64,000 nt of DNA from Monocercomonoides exilis (GCA_001643675.2 LSRY02000020.1:501001-565000); one strand, 5' to 3'. Shown: positions 13,534 to 24,398, counted from the stretch's first letter. Program-made: numbers and translations. Notes: generated by a model not told the origin, from the letters alone.

Positions 13534-14261
13534 TGAAATCAGATGGGCTATATTTTGATTAATTTTATCTGGTTTATAATGTTTCAGTTGATTGAAGAGA
13601 TTAATTGCTGCTTCAAAAAACATTGTATGTATGTTGTGTGTTTTTCTGAAAGCATTCAGATGTTTGTGTTGAATTCATAGTAATTTTTTATTATTTTTTA
13701 TTTTTTATTGGAATTTTTATTTATTCTTATAAATTTCACGTGATTCGCATTGTTTCGTTTGTCTCTTGTTTTTCATCTAAATATTTTCTCAATTTTGCTC
13801 AACCTTAATTGGAGATTAAAGCAATCTTCAATCCACTTTTCAGCATCTGCCAAATATTATGAAATTTTTCAGTTATTAACGTTGAGCAATCCTTCTCCAT
13901 TTTTCTCTTGTTAACGATTTTTACAATGTTTTTTATGTAGATAAAGCAGAATTCGAGGAATCACACTTCTTTCGTTCTTGAATGACAAGATACGTATTAT
14001 CTTTTTGCAAAAAAGTTTTTATTGGTTGAATTAAAAAAACACCATAAATTATTTATTATTTATGATTATTAAGTCAATTACACAGCTCAAAAACGTGAAT
14101 GGGTCAAAAAACGTTGAAAATAAAAAGTGAAAAAAAAAATTCAATCAGCAACGAATATTAATTGGTCGATTGATGATTATTTTCATCGGAAAACATCCGA
14201 AACAAATCTCTCTTCACTATTAAATGGGTCAATAGGAAGACTTCATAACAACAACGCAAAT
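13458..14261. other. Convergent intergenic region with a T32 tract
   Basis: This 804-bp region lies between the 3' ends of the coiled-coil gene and the PB1/Cys-rich gene. It is AT-rich and opens with an uninterrupted run of about 32 T at 13498-13529. I see no gene in it. Confidence 0.6.
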
Positions 14262-15572
14262 TTAGCAAGGAGGGAACATTCCAAATCTTCTCCACATCTT
14301 CCATGGTCTGTGATGCATCATCATCATTTCTTCAAAGTTCATTTCAGGGGGGCATGGAGGGCATGGAGGGCATGGAGGACAAGGTGGGCACGGTTTGCAG
14401 CAGCAGCATGGAGGCTTGCAGGGACCGCATGGACCGCATGGACCGCATGGACCGCATGGACCGCATGGACCGCATGGACCGCATGGACCACAGGGACCAC
14501 AGGGACCACAGGGACCACAGGGACCACAGGGACCACAGGGTGGGCATGGCATGCCAAATGGTGGCTTGCATGGTCCGAAAGGCTCAAAAGGTGGGCATGG
14601 AGGATGAGGCTTGCAACAGCAGCATGGAGGTTTGCATGGTCCGCAGGGTCCACATGGAGGGCATGGTGGGCAAGGCTTGCACGGTCCACATGGTCCAGGT
14701 GGGCATGGTTTGCAACAGCAGCATGGAGGCTTGCATGGTCCACATGGTTCACAAGGAGGGAAAGGCTTGCATGGTCCACATGGAGGGCAAGGGCATGGAG
14801 GCATGCAACAGCATTTTCCACCGCAGCAAGGTTTCTCGCAAGGCTTCTCGGGGCATGGTCCTTTGCATGGACCGCATGGACCGCATGGTCCACATGGTCC
14901 GCAAGATTCTCCACATGGCTTGGTGCACATCTTATGTGCAAGATAACGACGAATCATCCTTCTCTTGTACCACAAAGCGGTATTGCATGGGAATGGGCAA
15001 GATGGATCACAGCCATCAGGTCCGCAGCATCCTGGACCGCATTTGCATTTATCGCAGCACTTCTTCTTGCAACACTCTTCCTTGCAGCATTCTTCTTTGC
15101 AGCATTTGTCTTTGCAACATTTATCTTTGCATCCGCAGCAGCAATCCTTCTTGCAGCATTCTTCGTCGCATTCTTTTTTCTCACATTTTTCCGAAGAGCA
15201 AGAAGATGACGATGCGGAGCATGAATCTTTTTCTTGGCATCCGCAATCGCATTTTCCTTTGCATGGTTTTGTGCATTTACCCTCACAATCGCATTTGCCC
15301 TTGCATTTGCTATCGCAACAGCATGTCAAAAATATGGTCAAAAGCTTCTTCTCCTTAAACAAATCCATTGCAACTTCAATATCGTTTGAAGTCTTAATTG
15401 TAACAAAATCGCTCTCGCAATCAACATATGTCAGGCAAATTTTCTCCGGTTCTTCAACACCATAAAACTCCGAAATCATTGCACGAAGCTCTTCAATTGT
15501 TGGGGGCTTCTCAACAAGGGTGCGACGAATATCGAAAGTTTTAGTGCAGATAAATTTCAATCCAAAAGACAT
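14262..15572 (-). CDS. PB1 domain fused to an extreme Cys/Gly/Pro repeat domain
   Basis: Single exon of 436 residues starting at an ATG. Residues 1 to about 83 look like a PB1 domain: a basic strand (LKFICTK) with a following Arg pair, and an acidic OPCA-like segment ([11 protein letters not shown]...ND). PB1 domains mediate front-to-back hetero- and homo-oligomerisation. Residues from about 84 to 230 are Cys/Lys/Asp/Glu-rich with CC and CxC pairs, like metallothioneins. A short basic linker ([11 protein letters not shown]) follows. The rest is built from PCG, PPC and CCCC units, including an uninterrupted run of more than ten CGP tripeptides. A Met/His/Trp cap ends the protein. Metal binding or disulfide cross-linking is inferred from composition. 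No named family combining the two halves is known to me. Confidence 0.8.
   Translation of the reverse strand: MSFGLKFICTKTFDIRRTLVEKPPTIEELRAMISEFYGVEEPEKICLTYVDCESDFVTIKTSNDIEVAMDLFKEKKLLTIFLTCCCDSKCKGKCDCEGKCTKPCKGKCDCGCQEKDSCSASSSSCSSEKCEKKECDEECCKKDCCCGCKDKCCKDKCCKEECCKEECCKKKCCDKCKCGPGCCGPDGCDPSCPFPCNTALWYKRRMIRRYLAHKMCTKPCGESCGPCGPCGPCGPCKGPCPEKPCEKPCCGGKCCCMPPCPCPPCGPCKPFPPCEPCGPCKPPCCCCKPCPPGPCGPCKPCPPCPPCGPCGPCKPPCCCCKPHPPCPPFEPFGPCKPPFGMPCPPCGPCGPCGPCGPCGPCGPCGPCGPCGPCGPCGPCGPCGPCKPPCCCCKPCPPCPPCPPCPPCPPEMNFEEMMMMHHRPWKMWRRFGMFPPC
14420..14540 (-). repeat. Nine-base tandem repeat coding Pro-Cys-Gly, in two codon versions
   Basis: On the + strand the unit appears as about seven copies of ACCGCATGG followed directly by about six copies of ACCACAGGG. 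On the coding strand these are CCATGCGGT and CCCTGTGGT, which both give Pro-Cys-Gly. Two blocks have thus been amplified separately from different synonymous seeds. Confidence 0.9.
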
Positions 15573-15771
15573 GTTAATTTGTTCCTGTTTGTAATCAAAA
15601 CCAACGGAAAAACAAAACCATATTTGCTTCGCTCGGTAAATATCAATTGTATTGCGAATGTTATATCACGTTGACAGAAAAAAGATAGCTGTTGAACCAT
15701 TGTTATAATTTTTCGTATAATAAGAATAGTTTTCCTCCGAACATTTTTGTGACTTTATTCAAAAAAGAACC
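15573..15771. promoter_or_regulatory. Divergent promoter region
   Basis: A 199-bp spacer lies between the start codons of the PB1/Cys-rich gene on the minus strand and the RAD51-like gene on the plus strand. It must hold both 5' flanks. No specific motif is recognised. Confidence 0.45.
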
Positions 15772-17495
15772 ATGACAAAAAACATATATGATGGTATCAA
15801 GATCATATCAATTTATGTTATGCTTATTTCACAACTTCTGGATAAAAATGCGAATATTAGCAATATAGCAGAATTTAAATCATTGATTCCTTTGATTTCC
15901 ATGGGACACGTTGAAGATGCACAATCGAATGCAAAATTAATTACTGAATCAAATTTTTTTGATTACTCAAGTCCTGAATTGATTGAAATTTCTGGATCCT
16001 CTTGCAGTTGGAAAACAAATGTATTTTCATTTTGAGTTTTATCAAATCTTCCATGGTATTATGTTTTTAAAATTTTTTCAATGAATTTATATCTAGATAT
16101 TGTTCAGAAAGGCGTTCAAACATCTTATTTTGAATCAAGAGTCCAGGTGTTATTTTATTGGAAATATGTTACAGATAGATGGATTGTCGGCTGTGGCTAA
16201 TAATATGCTATTTGAATGCAGACCTCATGAGAAAGTTGTTGATTGCTTTCATCCATTGCTTGAACAGTATCTGAAAAGGATACAATTCATTCCTTGTTCG
16301 GATTCGTGGAATTTGATAACAGCTTTAAAAACAGTTTGGAGCATGCAAGGAATTTCTTTCTTTTCAAAAGAGAATAATGATGAACAAAGAAAATTCACAA
16401 AACGACAGAAGAAATCTTGCGATGATAAATGTGAAGCTCACACTCGCGACGCTGGGCATTCTTCTTCTTCGGATTCGTGTCAAGAAAGTGAGCAGAATGA
16501 ATTATTCGTTGATAATATGGAATTATCTCAAAATTTTAGCTTCACAGCTTTTGATGGATCAGGAACGCATTTGCAATTGGATTCAGATCAAAAGCAAAGC
16601 ACTTTAATAAGCGTTGACAGCAATGTATCAGTTGATGTGAAGCCTTTGCCCCCTTTTGATGTTTCTTCGGAAAGTGAACATCTTTCTCCAAGAGATATAA
16701 CTTCTGCGCATTTGTTATCTGATTTCTCTGAAATGGCGCCTGCGGATATAATTCCAACGTCTTCTTCAGTTTCATCAACTGAGCCTCAAACAATAGAAGA
16801 TTCTTCTGCATTGCAACTGTTGTTGAACTCTAAGCAAAGTGAAATGCCATCAACCGTTCCATTTAGCGTAGTTGTGATTGATAACATTGATTCAATATTG
16901 TCTTTGCTGTCTGACACTCAAAGTGGAGCTGCTGTTCTTCACAAAGTTCAGCATTTGCTTTTGGAAACTGCACAAAGAGCTAACTGCATGGTCTTGGTTT
17001 GTGTATTTGTTGCATTGTTATTATTGGAATAATTGTTTTTGAAAATGTTCGACTTCGTATTTTTATTGTTATATTGTAAATGTAAAATTGTCATGTATTT
17101 TTTTTTTTCAATTACATTCAGACTTCTACTCATTTCAGCGAGTTTCAAGGAACAGTCAAAATACGTCCAACACCTTTGTGGCATTCAGCTGTGCAGACAA
17201 GATATCTTATCACATCTGCAACTGTTGTTAATGAAGCAACACGTCAGCAGGCTTTGACAACTCAACAGAAAATATCAACATCTCAAAGTGAAGGAAAGGC
17301 AAAGAAAGTACAAATTTCAATGACTTTGGTTAAATCCAGTGATAAGGTTTGTGATCATGATTTGATTGTTTTTTTAAAGAAAATATTGCTTTATTGCGTT
17401 TATGTATTTTGTAATTATCCTATTTATATTGATATGAATCTTTTCAGCCAACACCTCAGGTATTCACAATATCATTGCCAATTCCTCAATCATGA
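15772..17495 (+). CDS. RAD51 paralogue-like (XRCC2-like) recombination protein
   Basis: Four exons, 15772-16020, 16097-16996, 17122-17346 and 17448-17495, give 473 residues with phase-0 introns. Exon 1 ends in a Walker A-like loop, ELIEISGSSCSWKT, where the usual second and third loop glycines are Cys and Trp. Exon 2 carries the sheet region (RCYFIGNMLQIDG) and, after a Ser/Asp/Glu-rich insertion of about 190 residues, a Walker B-like strand (FSVVVIDNIDSIL). Exon 3 begins with TSTHFSEFQG, followed by PLWHSAVQTRYLI, the expected order for RAD51 family proteins. The family promotes homologous recombination as ATPase or accessory paralogue complexes. The order of elements and the general pattern fit XRCC2 best, but RAD51D or another RecA-fold paralogue is possible. 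Confidence 0.7.
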
Positions 17496-17579
17496 TGAGT
17501 TCAATCCAAAATATTTGTAAAAGCTTTTTGTAATGTTTATTTAAAAAATAGATTATGTTCAATTTTGATTTGTAATTAA

Positions 17580-17581
<2 letters not shown>

Positions 17582-17621
<40 letters not shown>
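17582..17621 (+). repeat. Homopolymer T40 tract
   Basis: An uninterrupted run of about 40 T lies in the 250-bp convergent spacer between the RAD51-like gene and the Ser-rich gene. Its exact length is likely to vary between reads. Confidence 0.85.
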
Positions 17622-17622
<1 letters not shown>

Positions 17623-17744
17623 TTTTATTGTTGAATTTTAAAATAAAAACTGAAAAGAATATTTCTATCAATTATAAATGCAACCTTTTTTTTTTTAATT
17701 CAAAGTAAATAATAATTTTTCTGATCGAAACCCACATCAGAATC

Positions 17745-20700
17745 TCATCCTGGTGAAAAAGGCACCTCAGTTGCTTCGCGTATTATTTTGTTCTTTTTTG
17801 GAGATTTCACTTTCATGTCTGTCAGTCTGTGTTCAGTAACAAGATGCCTGCGAGGGTCAGCAATATCATCAGCATCATTTCTTATTGGCTGTGGTGCAAT
17901 GCCCCCTCCTCTTTTAAGTCTCTTCTCTTCCTCTTTCTCTCTCTTTTTCAGTAGCTCTTTCTCTCTCTCTTTCGCAATCAAGTACAGTCTCCTGTTCTCC
18001 CACTTCAGATTCTCCTCTTCTTGCGCTTGCTTCATCTGCTCTCTGATCTCAACAATCGTCTGCACCGCGGCGCTTCCTGTGGAAGAGAGAGAAGACGCTG
18101 AAGCAGACTGAGTAAATGACTGCTGCCTCTCTTGCACTGGGTGTCTGCTTGGCGAAAAGGGAGAATTCTGAGAGTGAGGAGAAGAAGAAGGAGAAGAAGG
18201 TGAAGGTGAAGAAGAAGGAGAGAAAGTAGAATGAGCTGTGTCTGAGAAAGATGGAGAAGAAGATGCATTTGGTGATCTGAGTGCGTCTCCTGAGGCAATG
18301 ATAGCAGTCGCTGATGGTTTTGATGCAGAAGATGGCTGAGGCATTGAAAAAAGAGAGGAAGAGGAAGAAGAAGAAGAAGAAGAAGAAGACTGATTGTTTT
18401 GAATAGCGTCTTTTGGATTGTTTGTTGTAGAAATTGCAATTGAATCCATATCTAAACACAAATGTGACTGAGCCATTGGAGACGAAGCAAAAGAGTCCAT
18501 ACGAGGCGAAGAAAGGCTGTGTCTGCGTGTGTCAGAGACAGAAGAGGAGCGTCTATGAGGATTGAAGGAATGCAGCGAATGAGGAGACGACGGGGCTGAG
18601 GAGGTGAAAGAGGAAGGAGAAAAAGCACTGGAGAACAAGTCGCGCTTCGAGTGGGAAGGAGAAGGAGACAGAAAAGAAGGGTATGATTGCTCAGTTGTGT
18701 TTGATGACTCGATGTGAGGAGATGGCGAAGGCAGAGGCGAAAGCTCGGCAGATGCTGTTTTGATGAAAAGAGAAGGAGAACTGTCCTTTGTGGATGATGT
18801 GTTGCCTGAAGCAGATGGGATGGCTGCAGGCGATGTGGGGAAAGCAAGCTGCCGAAGAAGCTTCGCATCTTCCAGGTTGATTTCTTTTGGAGTGGAAGAA
18901 AAGGAAGATCGACGGTTAGTCGTTGTTTTGACCTCATCTGCTGCTGAAGCTGATCTTTCGGTGAGTGTTTTGCTTGAAGACGGCTCACTTATTTTGTTGC
19001 TTTGTTTCTTGTTCTCTTTCATTTCTGTCGAAAGATCAGAAGCAATTGACACTGAAACAGAAGGAGGAAACGGCTGTCGATTGGATTGTTGTGGCTTTTG
19101 CATGTTTTGAAGATTTTGTATGTTTTGTATAAGTTCTTCGCTTTCATCTTCACTCTCCTCCATTTCTGGCTTGAATTCTGCTTCAGCCTCAGCTTTTGCC
19201 TGTCGAAATGACATTCTTGTAATACTCTTCCCTTTCACATTTACATTTACATTCCCATTCTTCTTCTTCTTCTTCTTCATTTCATTCATCAATAGCATTT
19301 TCTCTCTCCTCTGTGCCTCGATCTCTTCCGGACTCATCAGCTTCTTCTTCTTTCTCCTTGCCTCTTCCTCAGCTGTCGTCGGAGGAACCAGCGACGCAGT
19401 AAATGCCCCAATCATTGCGTGTCTATCAAACGGCAGCTCGTTCGAAGCAACATCCACTTTCTTCAAGCAAACCTCGTCTTCTGCACAGAAAGTGTCAAAA
19501 AGCGACTCTTTCGATGAAGAAGAGAGGACAGTTGATGAAGATCTTGCTACTGTGGCTGAAGGGACTGATGATAATGGTGGTGCGTGCTGCAGTGCAATAG
19601 ATGAAAGGAGGTCGGGTGATTCTCTTCCATGCATTGCAGTGAAAGAGAGAGAAAGTGGATAGACAGGATGCGAAGAGTGTTTGGCTTGAGTAGGGGAAGA
19701 AGGAGATAAGCTCACAAGAGACGAGTACGGGGTGACGATGGATGAAGTCAGTGATGCTGTTGACGAAGTTAATTGAGAACCAAGAGGATTCAATGCAGCT
19801 GAATTAAGAAGAAGATCTTTTTCCTTCAGCTTTTCAGGCAGGCGTCTTTTGTGGATATGTGCTGAGACAGATTCTCTCATGTATTTCGTGCTTTTGCTTT
19901 CTTTGCCTGTGTTATTGACAACAATCCTGTCAGCCACAACTGAAGAGCGCGGAGTGTGCTGAAAGGAAGGCACCCGCAGCGTTGAGGCAAAAGTGTGTGG
20001 GGTGATGACTGAACGACCCACTTCCAATGAGCTTGGCAGCAAAGCACTGCGACACCTGGCTGGAGGGCACGGCTTCTGTGTGGACGGCAGCTGCAGAGAA
20101 CGGAGTGTGGCCAGAGGAGTGCTGGAAGAAGCAGGTGTGTCTGAAGAGAAGAAATGGACGTTGGAGCGAGTTGACATCAGCTGAGGGGACAGAGGCTGGC
20201 GATGGACATTCGGCGAAAGAGGTCTTTGTGTGGGCGCAGTGAACAGACGAAGCAGAGGCGGTTTTTTGCATCCAAATGAAAAAGATTCTTCTGCTTCAGA
20301 GGCAGCTTCAGTATTTTCATTGAGCAGTGACTCGTCGTCTGCTGTGATGTCTACAACAGGTGTCTTGAGGCGCTCTCTATCACGCAGCGAGCGATTCATC
20401 AGCGTTTTTGCCGCATCATTTGCAGCGAGTGTGGCAGCTGGCACACAAAGAGGCTTCTCCAGCAGAGGGATCATTGGTGGCAGTGGGTGAGAAGGGAGCG
20501 CAGTGGCTGGGCGCATCGTGGCGTTGTAGCGGGCGACGTGTGATTTGGAGGCAGAAGAGTTGCTTTTGCCGGTGAGAAACTGGGGAACATGGTAGCGCGG
20601 GTAGACCAGCTTGGAGACAGCTGAACTGTCTTTGGGGGATAAAGAGTGGTCGGTGGATGGATTGTCGTGTGCGATGGGGTTGTTCAGAATGGAGTCTAAT

Positions 20701-22475
20701 GACTTGAAGCGATAAGGTGTTTGTGGGGGTGCTTCTGAAAGCGGATCGTCTGATTCAAAGGATTTATGCTGCTGTTGATGATGATGAAACATTTTGGGTT
20801 CATCGCTTTGTTGCAGAGGTGTTTCTGATGAAGAAAAAAGAGTAAACTTTTTTTGCTCGTGATTGGCTGTGTTTCCATTGGTATTCGAGTGCCGTGCTGA
20901 CAAAGAATAAGACTCATCCAGTTTTTCGATGCCATTTGATTGATGAGGCAGGTTGAGCTCGTCTTCTGTCTGAACAGCTGGAGAAGTGAATTCAGGTGTT
21001 GCAGGGCACAGTGGGGAGAAAGTGCTACCAGGTGATTTGCTGATAGACGAGACTCTCAGCGAAGAAAGAAGCGGAGAGCGGAGAAGAGGAGAGGAGGAGG
21101 AGGAGGAGGAAGTAGAAGCAGCAGAAGAAGAGGAGGAAGAGGAAGAAGGAGATAAAGGTGAAAGATCAGGAGAGAAAGAAGAAGGCAGCATCAACGAAGG
21201 AGAAGCAGAGCGAGAGCGCGGCAGCAAAGCAGTGTGAGGCAGATTGTTTGCTGGACTGCCTGAGAAAAGGCGCTGAGCTGCAAATTGGCTGGGACGAGAA
21301 GAGAATGTGGAAAGCTTCTGGAAAAACTCTGACTGAATCTTCGCAGATTCTGGTGCGATGAGGCGAGGAGCTACGCTTATGGCATGAGGTAGTGGGGATG
21401 TGCTGGTATTGTCTGTCTCATCGTATGATTGCTTGTTAGCTTCAAAGTCTTCTTTCACATTTTCTTTGAGAGGTTCGTCTTCTGTTTGAGTATTGTTTGT
21501 TGTTTCATTCAAATTTGGGTTGCTGTGTAATTCATTTCTCTTATGCAATATTTCAACCCGTTTTTCTTCTGTCAGCCCTCTTTTTCTTGCCATTTCTATT
21601 CTCTTTCGTTCCTCTTCCTCTTCTTTTCTAACATTGGCAATGTTTTTTTCGACGGACTGAATAATCTCCTCAAATACAGTTTCATCTTCTTTCATTCTTC
21701 GAAGCGACTTCTCATTCACAACACGGAAAATCCCACTTGGACCCATCGGCAAGGGTTTTGCTGCAATAGATTTGAATAACAGTTGCGGGTAATGTGCTCT
21801 GTCTGGTGGAATCTCAAATTCTCTTTTTTGAATTAATTCTGTTGATTGAAGTTCTTCAAGATCGTCTTTTTCGTCACTTCTAGAAGAATTTGTATTTGGT
21901 TTAGAAAATCCTTGAAAAAAAGATTCATCATAAATTGGTAAAGCTGTTGATGATGGTACGCAACCAGTTGGTTTTGAGGTTTTGCAAAATGAAAATGAAT
22001 TATCAGAAAAAATAGATGGAGATGTGATGGTAATTGAAGATGTTTTATTCAATTCATCTTCATCTTCACTTCTTTTATTTTCTTCCAGCCCTTTATCATA
22101 CTTTTGCAAATTTGAGGAAGGTATTGATGTGGAAGATGATGGAAGTGGAGCACAAATTCGCTGTGAATGAGATGTCCAGCAAAGTCGTTCTGGAAACAGA
22201 CGCGAATTGTTTACAATTACTGAAGATCCTTGAGGTATTATTGAGTGTGTGGTTTGACATTTATTGGGCACGTGCTTGCGAGTTATTTTGTTTGGTAAAT
22301 ATAACGATTTTTTCAAAATGTTTTGATCGAAGCTTATTCGTTGTTGGGAATAATCTAATTTTTCTTTCCTGTGTGCAACTAAGTATGAAGATTGATAGTC
22401 ATAATGCTTTTGTTGCTTTGTAATGTCAGGATGAAGTCTTTCTATAGAAATTCTTGAAAAAGATGATTTTTGCAT
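17745..22475 (-). CDS. Large Ser-rich protein of unknown function with two charged helical segments
   Basis: Single open exon of about 1,576 residues. I place the start at the first ATG (22475), because five codons upstream there is only a GTG. The N-terminal part has a conserved-looking block near 21650-21790 (PQLLFKSIAAKPLPMGPSGI, then a Glu/Arg/Lys helix EEEERKRIEMARKRG). The middle is dominated by Ser/Pro/Thr stretches with several poly-Ser runs. A second Lys/Glu helix occurs at about 19250-19370 and a third near the C-terminus (ENRRLYLIAKEREKELLKKR, 17910-18010), followed by a basic tail. No catalytic domain is recognised. The pattern resembles scaffold or cytoskeleton-associated proteins, which is inference only. 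Confidence 0.7.
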   Translation of the reverse strand: MQKSSFSRISIERLHPDITKQQKHYDYQSSYLVAHRKEKLDYSQQRISFDQNILKKSLYLPNKITRKHVPNKCQTTHSIIPQGSSVIVNNSRLFPERLCWTSHSQRICAPLPSSSTSIPSSNLQKYDKGLEENKRSEDEDELNKTSSITITSPSIFSDNSFSFCKTSKPTGCVPSSTALPIYDESFFQGFSKPNTNSSRSDEKDDLEELQSTELIQKREFEIPPDRAHYPQLLFKSIAAKPLPMGPSGIFRVVNEKSLRRMKEDETVFEEIIQSVEKNIANVRKEEEEERKRIEMARKRGLTEEKRVEILHKRNELHSNPNLNETTNNTQTEDEPLKENVKEDFEANKQSYDETDNTSTSPLPHAISVAPRLIAPESAKIQSEFFQKLSTFSSRPSQFAAQRLFSGSPANNLPHTALLPRSRSASPSLMLPSSFSPDLSPLSPSSSSSSSSAASTSSSSSSSPLLRSPLLSSLRVSSISKSPGSTFSPLCPATPEFTSPAVQTEDELNLPHQSNGIEKLDESYSLSARHSNTNGNTANHEQKKFTLFSSSETPLQQSDEPKMFHHHQQQHKSFESDDPLSEAPPQTPYRFKSLDSILNNPIAHDNPSTDHSLSPKDSSAVSKLVYPRYHVPQFLTGKSNSSASKSHVARYNATMRPATALPSHPLPPMIPLLEKPLCVPAATLAANDAAKTLMNRSLRDRERLKTPVVDITADDESLLNENTEAASEAEESFSFGCKKPPLLRLFTAPTQRPLSPNVHRQPLSPQLMSTRSNVHFFSSDTPASSSTPLATLRSLQLPSTQKPCPPARCRSALLPSSLEVGRSVITPHTFASTLRVPSFQHTPRSSVVADRIVVNNTGKESKSTKYMRESVSAHIHKRRLPEKLKEKDLLLNSAALNPLGSQLTSSTASLTSSIVTPYSSLVSLSPSSPTQAKHSSHPVYPLSLSFTAMHGRESPDLLSSIALQHAPPLSSVPSATVARSSSTVLSSSSKESLFDTFCAEDEVCLKKVDVASNELPFDRHAMIGAFTASLVPPTTAEEEARRKKKKLMSPEEIEAQRREKMLLMNEMKKKKKKNGNVNVNVKGKSITRMSFRQAKAEAEAEFKPEMEESEDESEELIQNIQNLQNMQKPQQSNRQPFPPSVSVSIASDLSTEMKENKKQSNKISEPSSSKTLTERSASAADEVKTTTNRRSSFSSTPKEINLEDAKLLRQLAFPTSPAAIPSASGNTSSTKDSSPSLFIKTASAELSPLPSPSPHIESSNTTEQSYPSFLSPSPSHSKRDLFSSAFSPSSFTSSAPSSPHSLHSFNPHRRSSSVSDTRRHSLSSPRMDSFASSPMAQSHLCLDMDSIAISTTNNPKDAIQNNQSSSSSSSSSSSSLFSMPQPSSASKPSATAIIASGDALRSPNASSSPSFSDTAHSTFSPSSSPSPSSPSSSPHSQNSPFSPSRHPVQERQQSFTQSASASSLSSTGSAAVQTIVEIREQMKQAQEEENLKWENRRLYLIAKEREKELLKKREKEEEKRLKRGGGIAPQPIRNDADDIADPRRHLVTEHRLTDMKVKSPKKNKIIREATEVPFSPG

Positions 22476-23030
22476 ATAAATAGAATTCACAAATTTTGCT
22501 GTGTTCTTTTATTATGAAGTTGAAATTTAATGAGTCTGTTTTTTGTTATTTAAGTAAAATATGTCACTTTTAATCTACAAATAAATATATTTATTTTATA
22601 AAGGTTGTTTCATTCAACTTTTCCTCTTTTTCCTAATAATGACGAAAATAAAAAATTTTGTTAAAGAAATATCTTGAACAAAAGCAATTTTTTGCATGAA
22701 GAAATTAATTCTCTATTAACTGAAATGTTCCACTGCTTGAAAAGATGGTTATCTTTTTCATGCTGACGCTGCGAGCAAATGTGGAATAATTCACGTTTTT
22801 TAAAATTGTTTTTAATCTTTTTTTAATTCTAATTCATGTTATAAGTTTTGTTCTTTGTGTTTATAAGATATTTCAGAAAAATCAAAAATAGTTTTGTGTT
22901 TCCTTTTTAAAGAAAATTATGGATCCTGTTCAATTCACATTCAAAGAATCTTATTATCAATATTTTTCAATTATTCAGAAAAAGAAATGAATATTGGTTT
23001 TTTTGTTAACCATAATGAAACATTTGTTAA
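22476..23030. other. Divergent intergenic region
   Basis: This AT-rich stretch of 555 bp contains both 5' flanks: the Ser-rich gene on the left and the AKTIP-like gene on the right. Stops are frequent in all frames and I see no gene or clear motif. Confidence 0.5.
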
Positions 23031-24216
23031 ATGAGTGAAATGGAATTGTATCATCGGCTTTTAACTGAATATACTTTAATTGCGCGTGAAAGCATGAAAG
23101 GGATTTGGGTTATGCCTTCTCAAAATCCTTTAAGAAATATGCTTTTTTTCCATTATGATTATTGATAAACTCTTTTTTTATTTATTATTATTCTTTGTAA
23201 ATAACTCAACTAAATTGAAAATGATATTTTATTGGAATTTTTTTTTGTTTAAGATGGGATGGAATTCTTTTTTTGAACTGGGGAGATTATAAAGGTGGGC
23301 AGTTTAAATTTGTTATATATTTTGATGAAAAGTTTGCATATGACGATTTATTTTCAATTTAATAAATTTTGAATTTTAATACATTAAGTTTTCCTGAAAG
23401 TTGTCCAATGATTCAATTTCTCGATTATGTGTTTAATCCTTTTATTTCTGAAGATGGCTCTGTATGAGTTTCTTTTTTCTTATTTTTCACAAGCTTTGAA
23501 AATATTTCTCGAATAAATAAAGATTTCTATTCCTAAAAGTTTTAAGTGGACAACTCAATCACATATGTACGAACTTCTACGTCTTATGAAAGCACTTTTT
23601 CTGCCATCTGATCCCTCAAATCCAGGAACAATTGGAGGATTTGCAGAAGGTGACTTCTCAATTTTAAATCCAGATGCAGGAGTGCTGTATGTGTTAAATT
23701 TAATATAAAATTCGCTGAAATTTTTGAAAATTTGTTATTGCTGAATTTTCTTTTTGTTTTGAATGTCTGATTCAGGAAAATTTCTTCATCAGCGGATTAT
23801 TTAAAAAAAGTTAATGAAAGCGTTTCAAAAAGTCGAGACCATCTTCGAACTATTCATACAACTATTACAGATTTTTCACTGCATTTTGATGAGATTAAGA
23901 AAATAACTTCAGAGAATATGTTAGATGGTGAAGAAAATGTTCGTTTGAAAAATAAAGATATTTTCAAAGAGAACCAAGAATTTGAAAAGAAAGTTAAAGA
24001 AGAAATGTTATCCTTCGAACAAATGGTATGAGACATTCATTTGAAATTGAGTATTTTTCAATTAATAATTTTGTGAAAATTATCCTGAACTTTAAAAATC
24101 ATTTATTTATCCATCTTCTTACGTGTGAATTGCATGATTGTTTATTTGAATTCTAGAGTGAAGAAGAACAATTACATCATTCCTGGATCTCATTTTTTGA
24201 AAAACAATGCATTTGA
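23031..24216 (+). CDS. AKTIP: AKTIP/FTS-like ubiquitin E2 variant lacking the catalytic cysteine
   Basis: No single long reading frame is visible. I rebuilt six exons: 23031-23140, 23254-23331, 23389-23461, 23547-23692, 23776-24025 and 24157-24216, encoding 238 residues. The first intron needs a GC donor (GCTTTT...TTTAAG); the others are GT-AG. The joined protein starts MSEMELYHRLLTEYTLIA, then VMPSQNPL, the E2 core (FLNWGDYKGGQFKFVIY, DENFPESCP, FNPFIS) and NPDAGVLY, followed by a charged helical tail. These elements match the order in AKTIP (FTS): EYTL, PSYRSAL, GVFKFTVY, NYPDGDCP, FHPL and LNPEAAVLY. The position of the E2 active-site Cys holds no Cys. AKTIP joins Hook and FHIP proteins in the FHF complex that links cargo to dynein. 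Confidence 0.82.
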
Positions 24217-24398
24217 AAACAATGACATTTTATTATTTGAATTACAAGATAATAAATAATAATGATTTGATTCGTTGATATCTTGATAAATGTTGAAGAA
24301 ATCTTCAATTCTAATTTTGTGAATAGGTTTATGGTTAACTCACCCCTCATAATTTTTTCGAAAATCAGATCAACTACCCTTAAGTTGAATATAGATAA

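Noticed and set aside
14127-15358. Long plus-strand frames (360 and 351 codons) opposite the Cys-rich gene, rich in His-Gly-Pro or Met-Asp-Arg repeats
   Set aside because: A nine-base tandem repeat keeps all six frames open. The minus frame has the ATG start and a PB1 domain, so the others are shadows.
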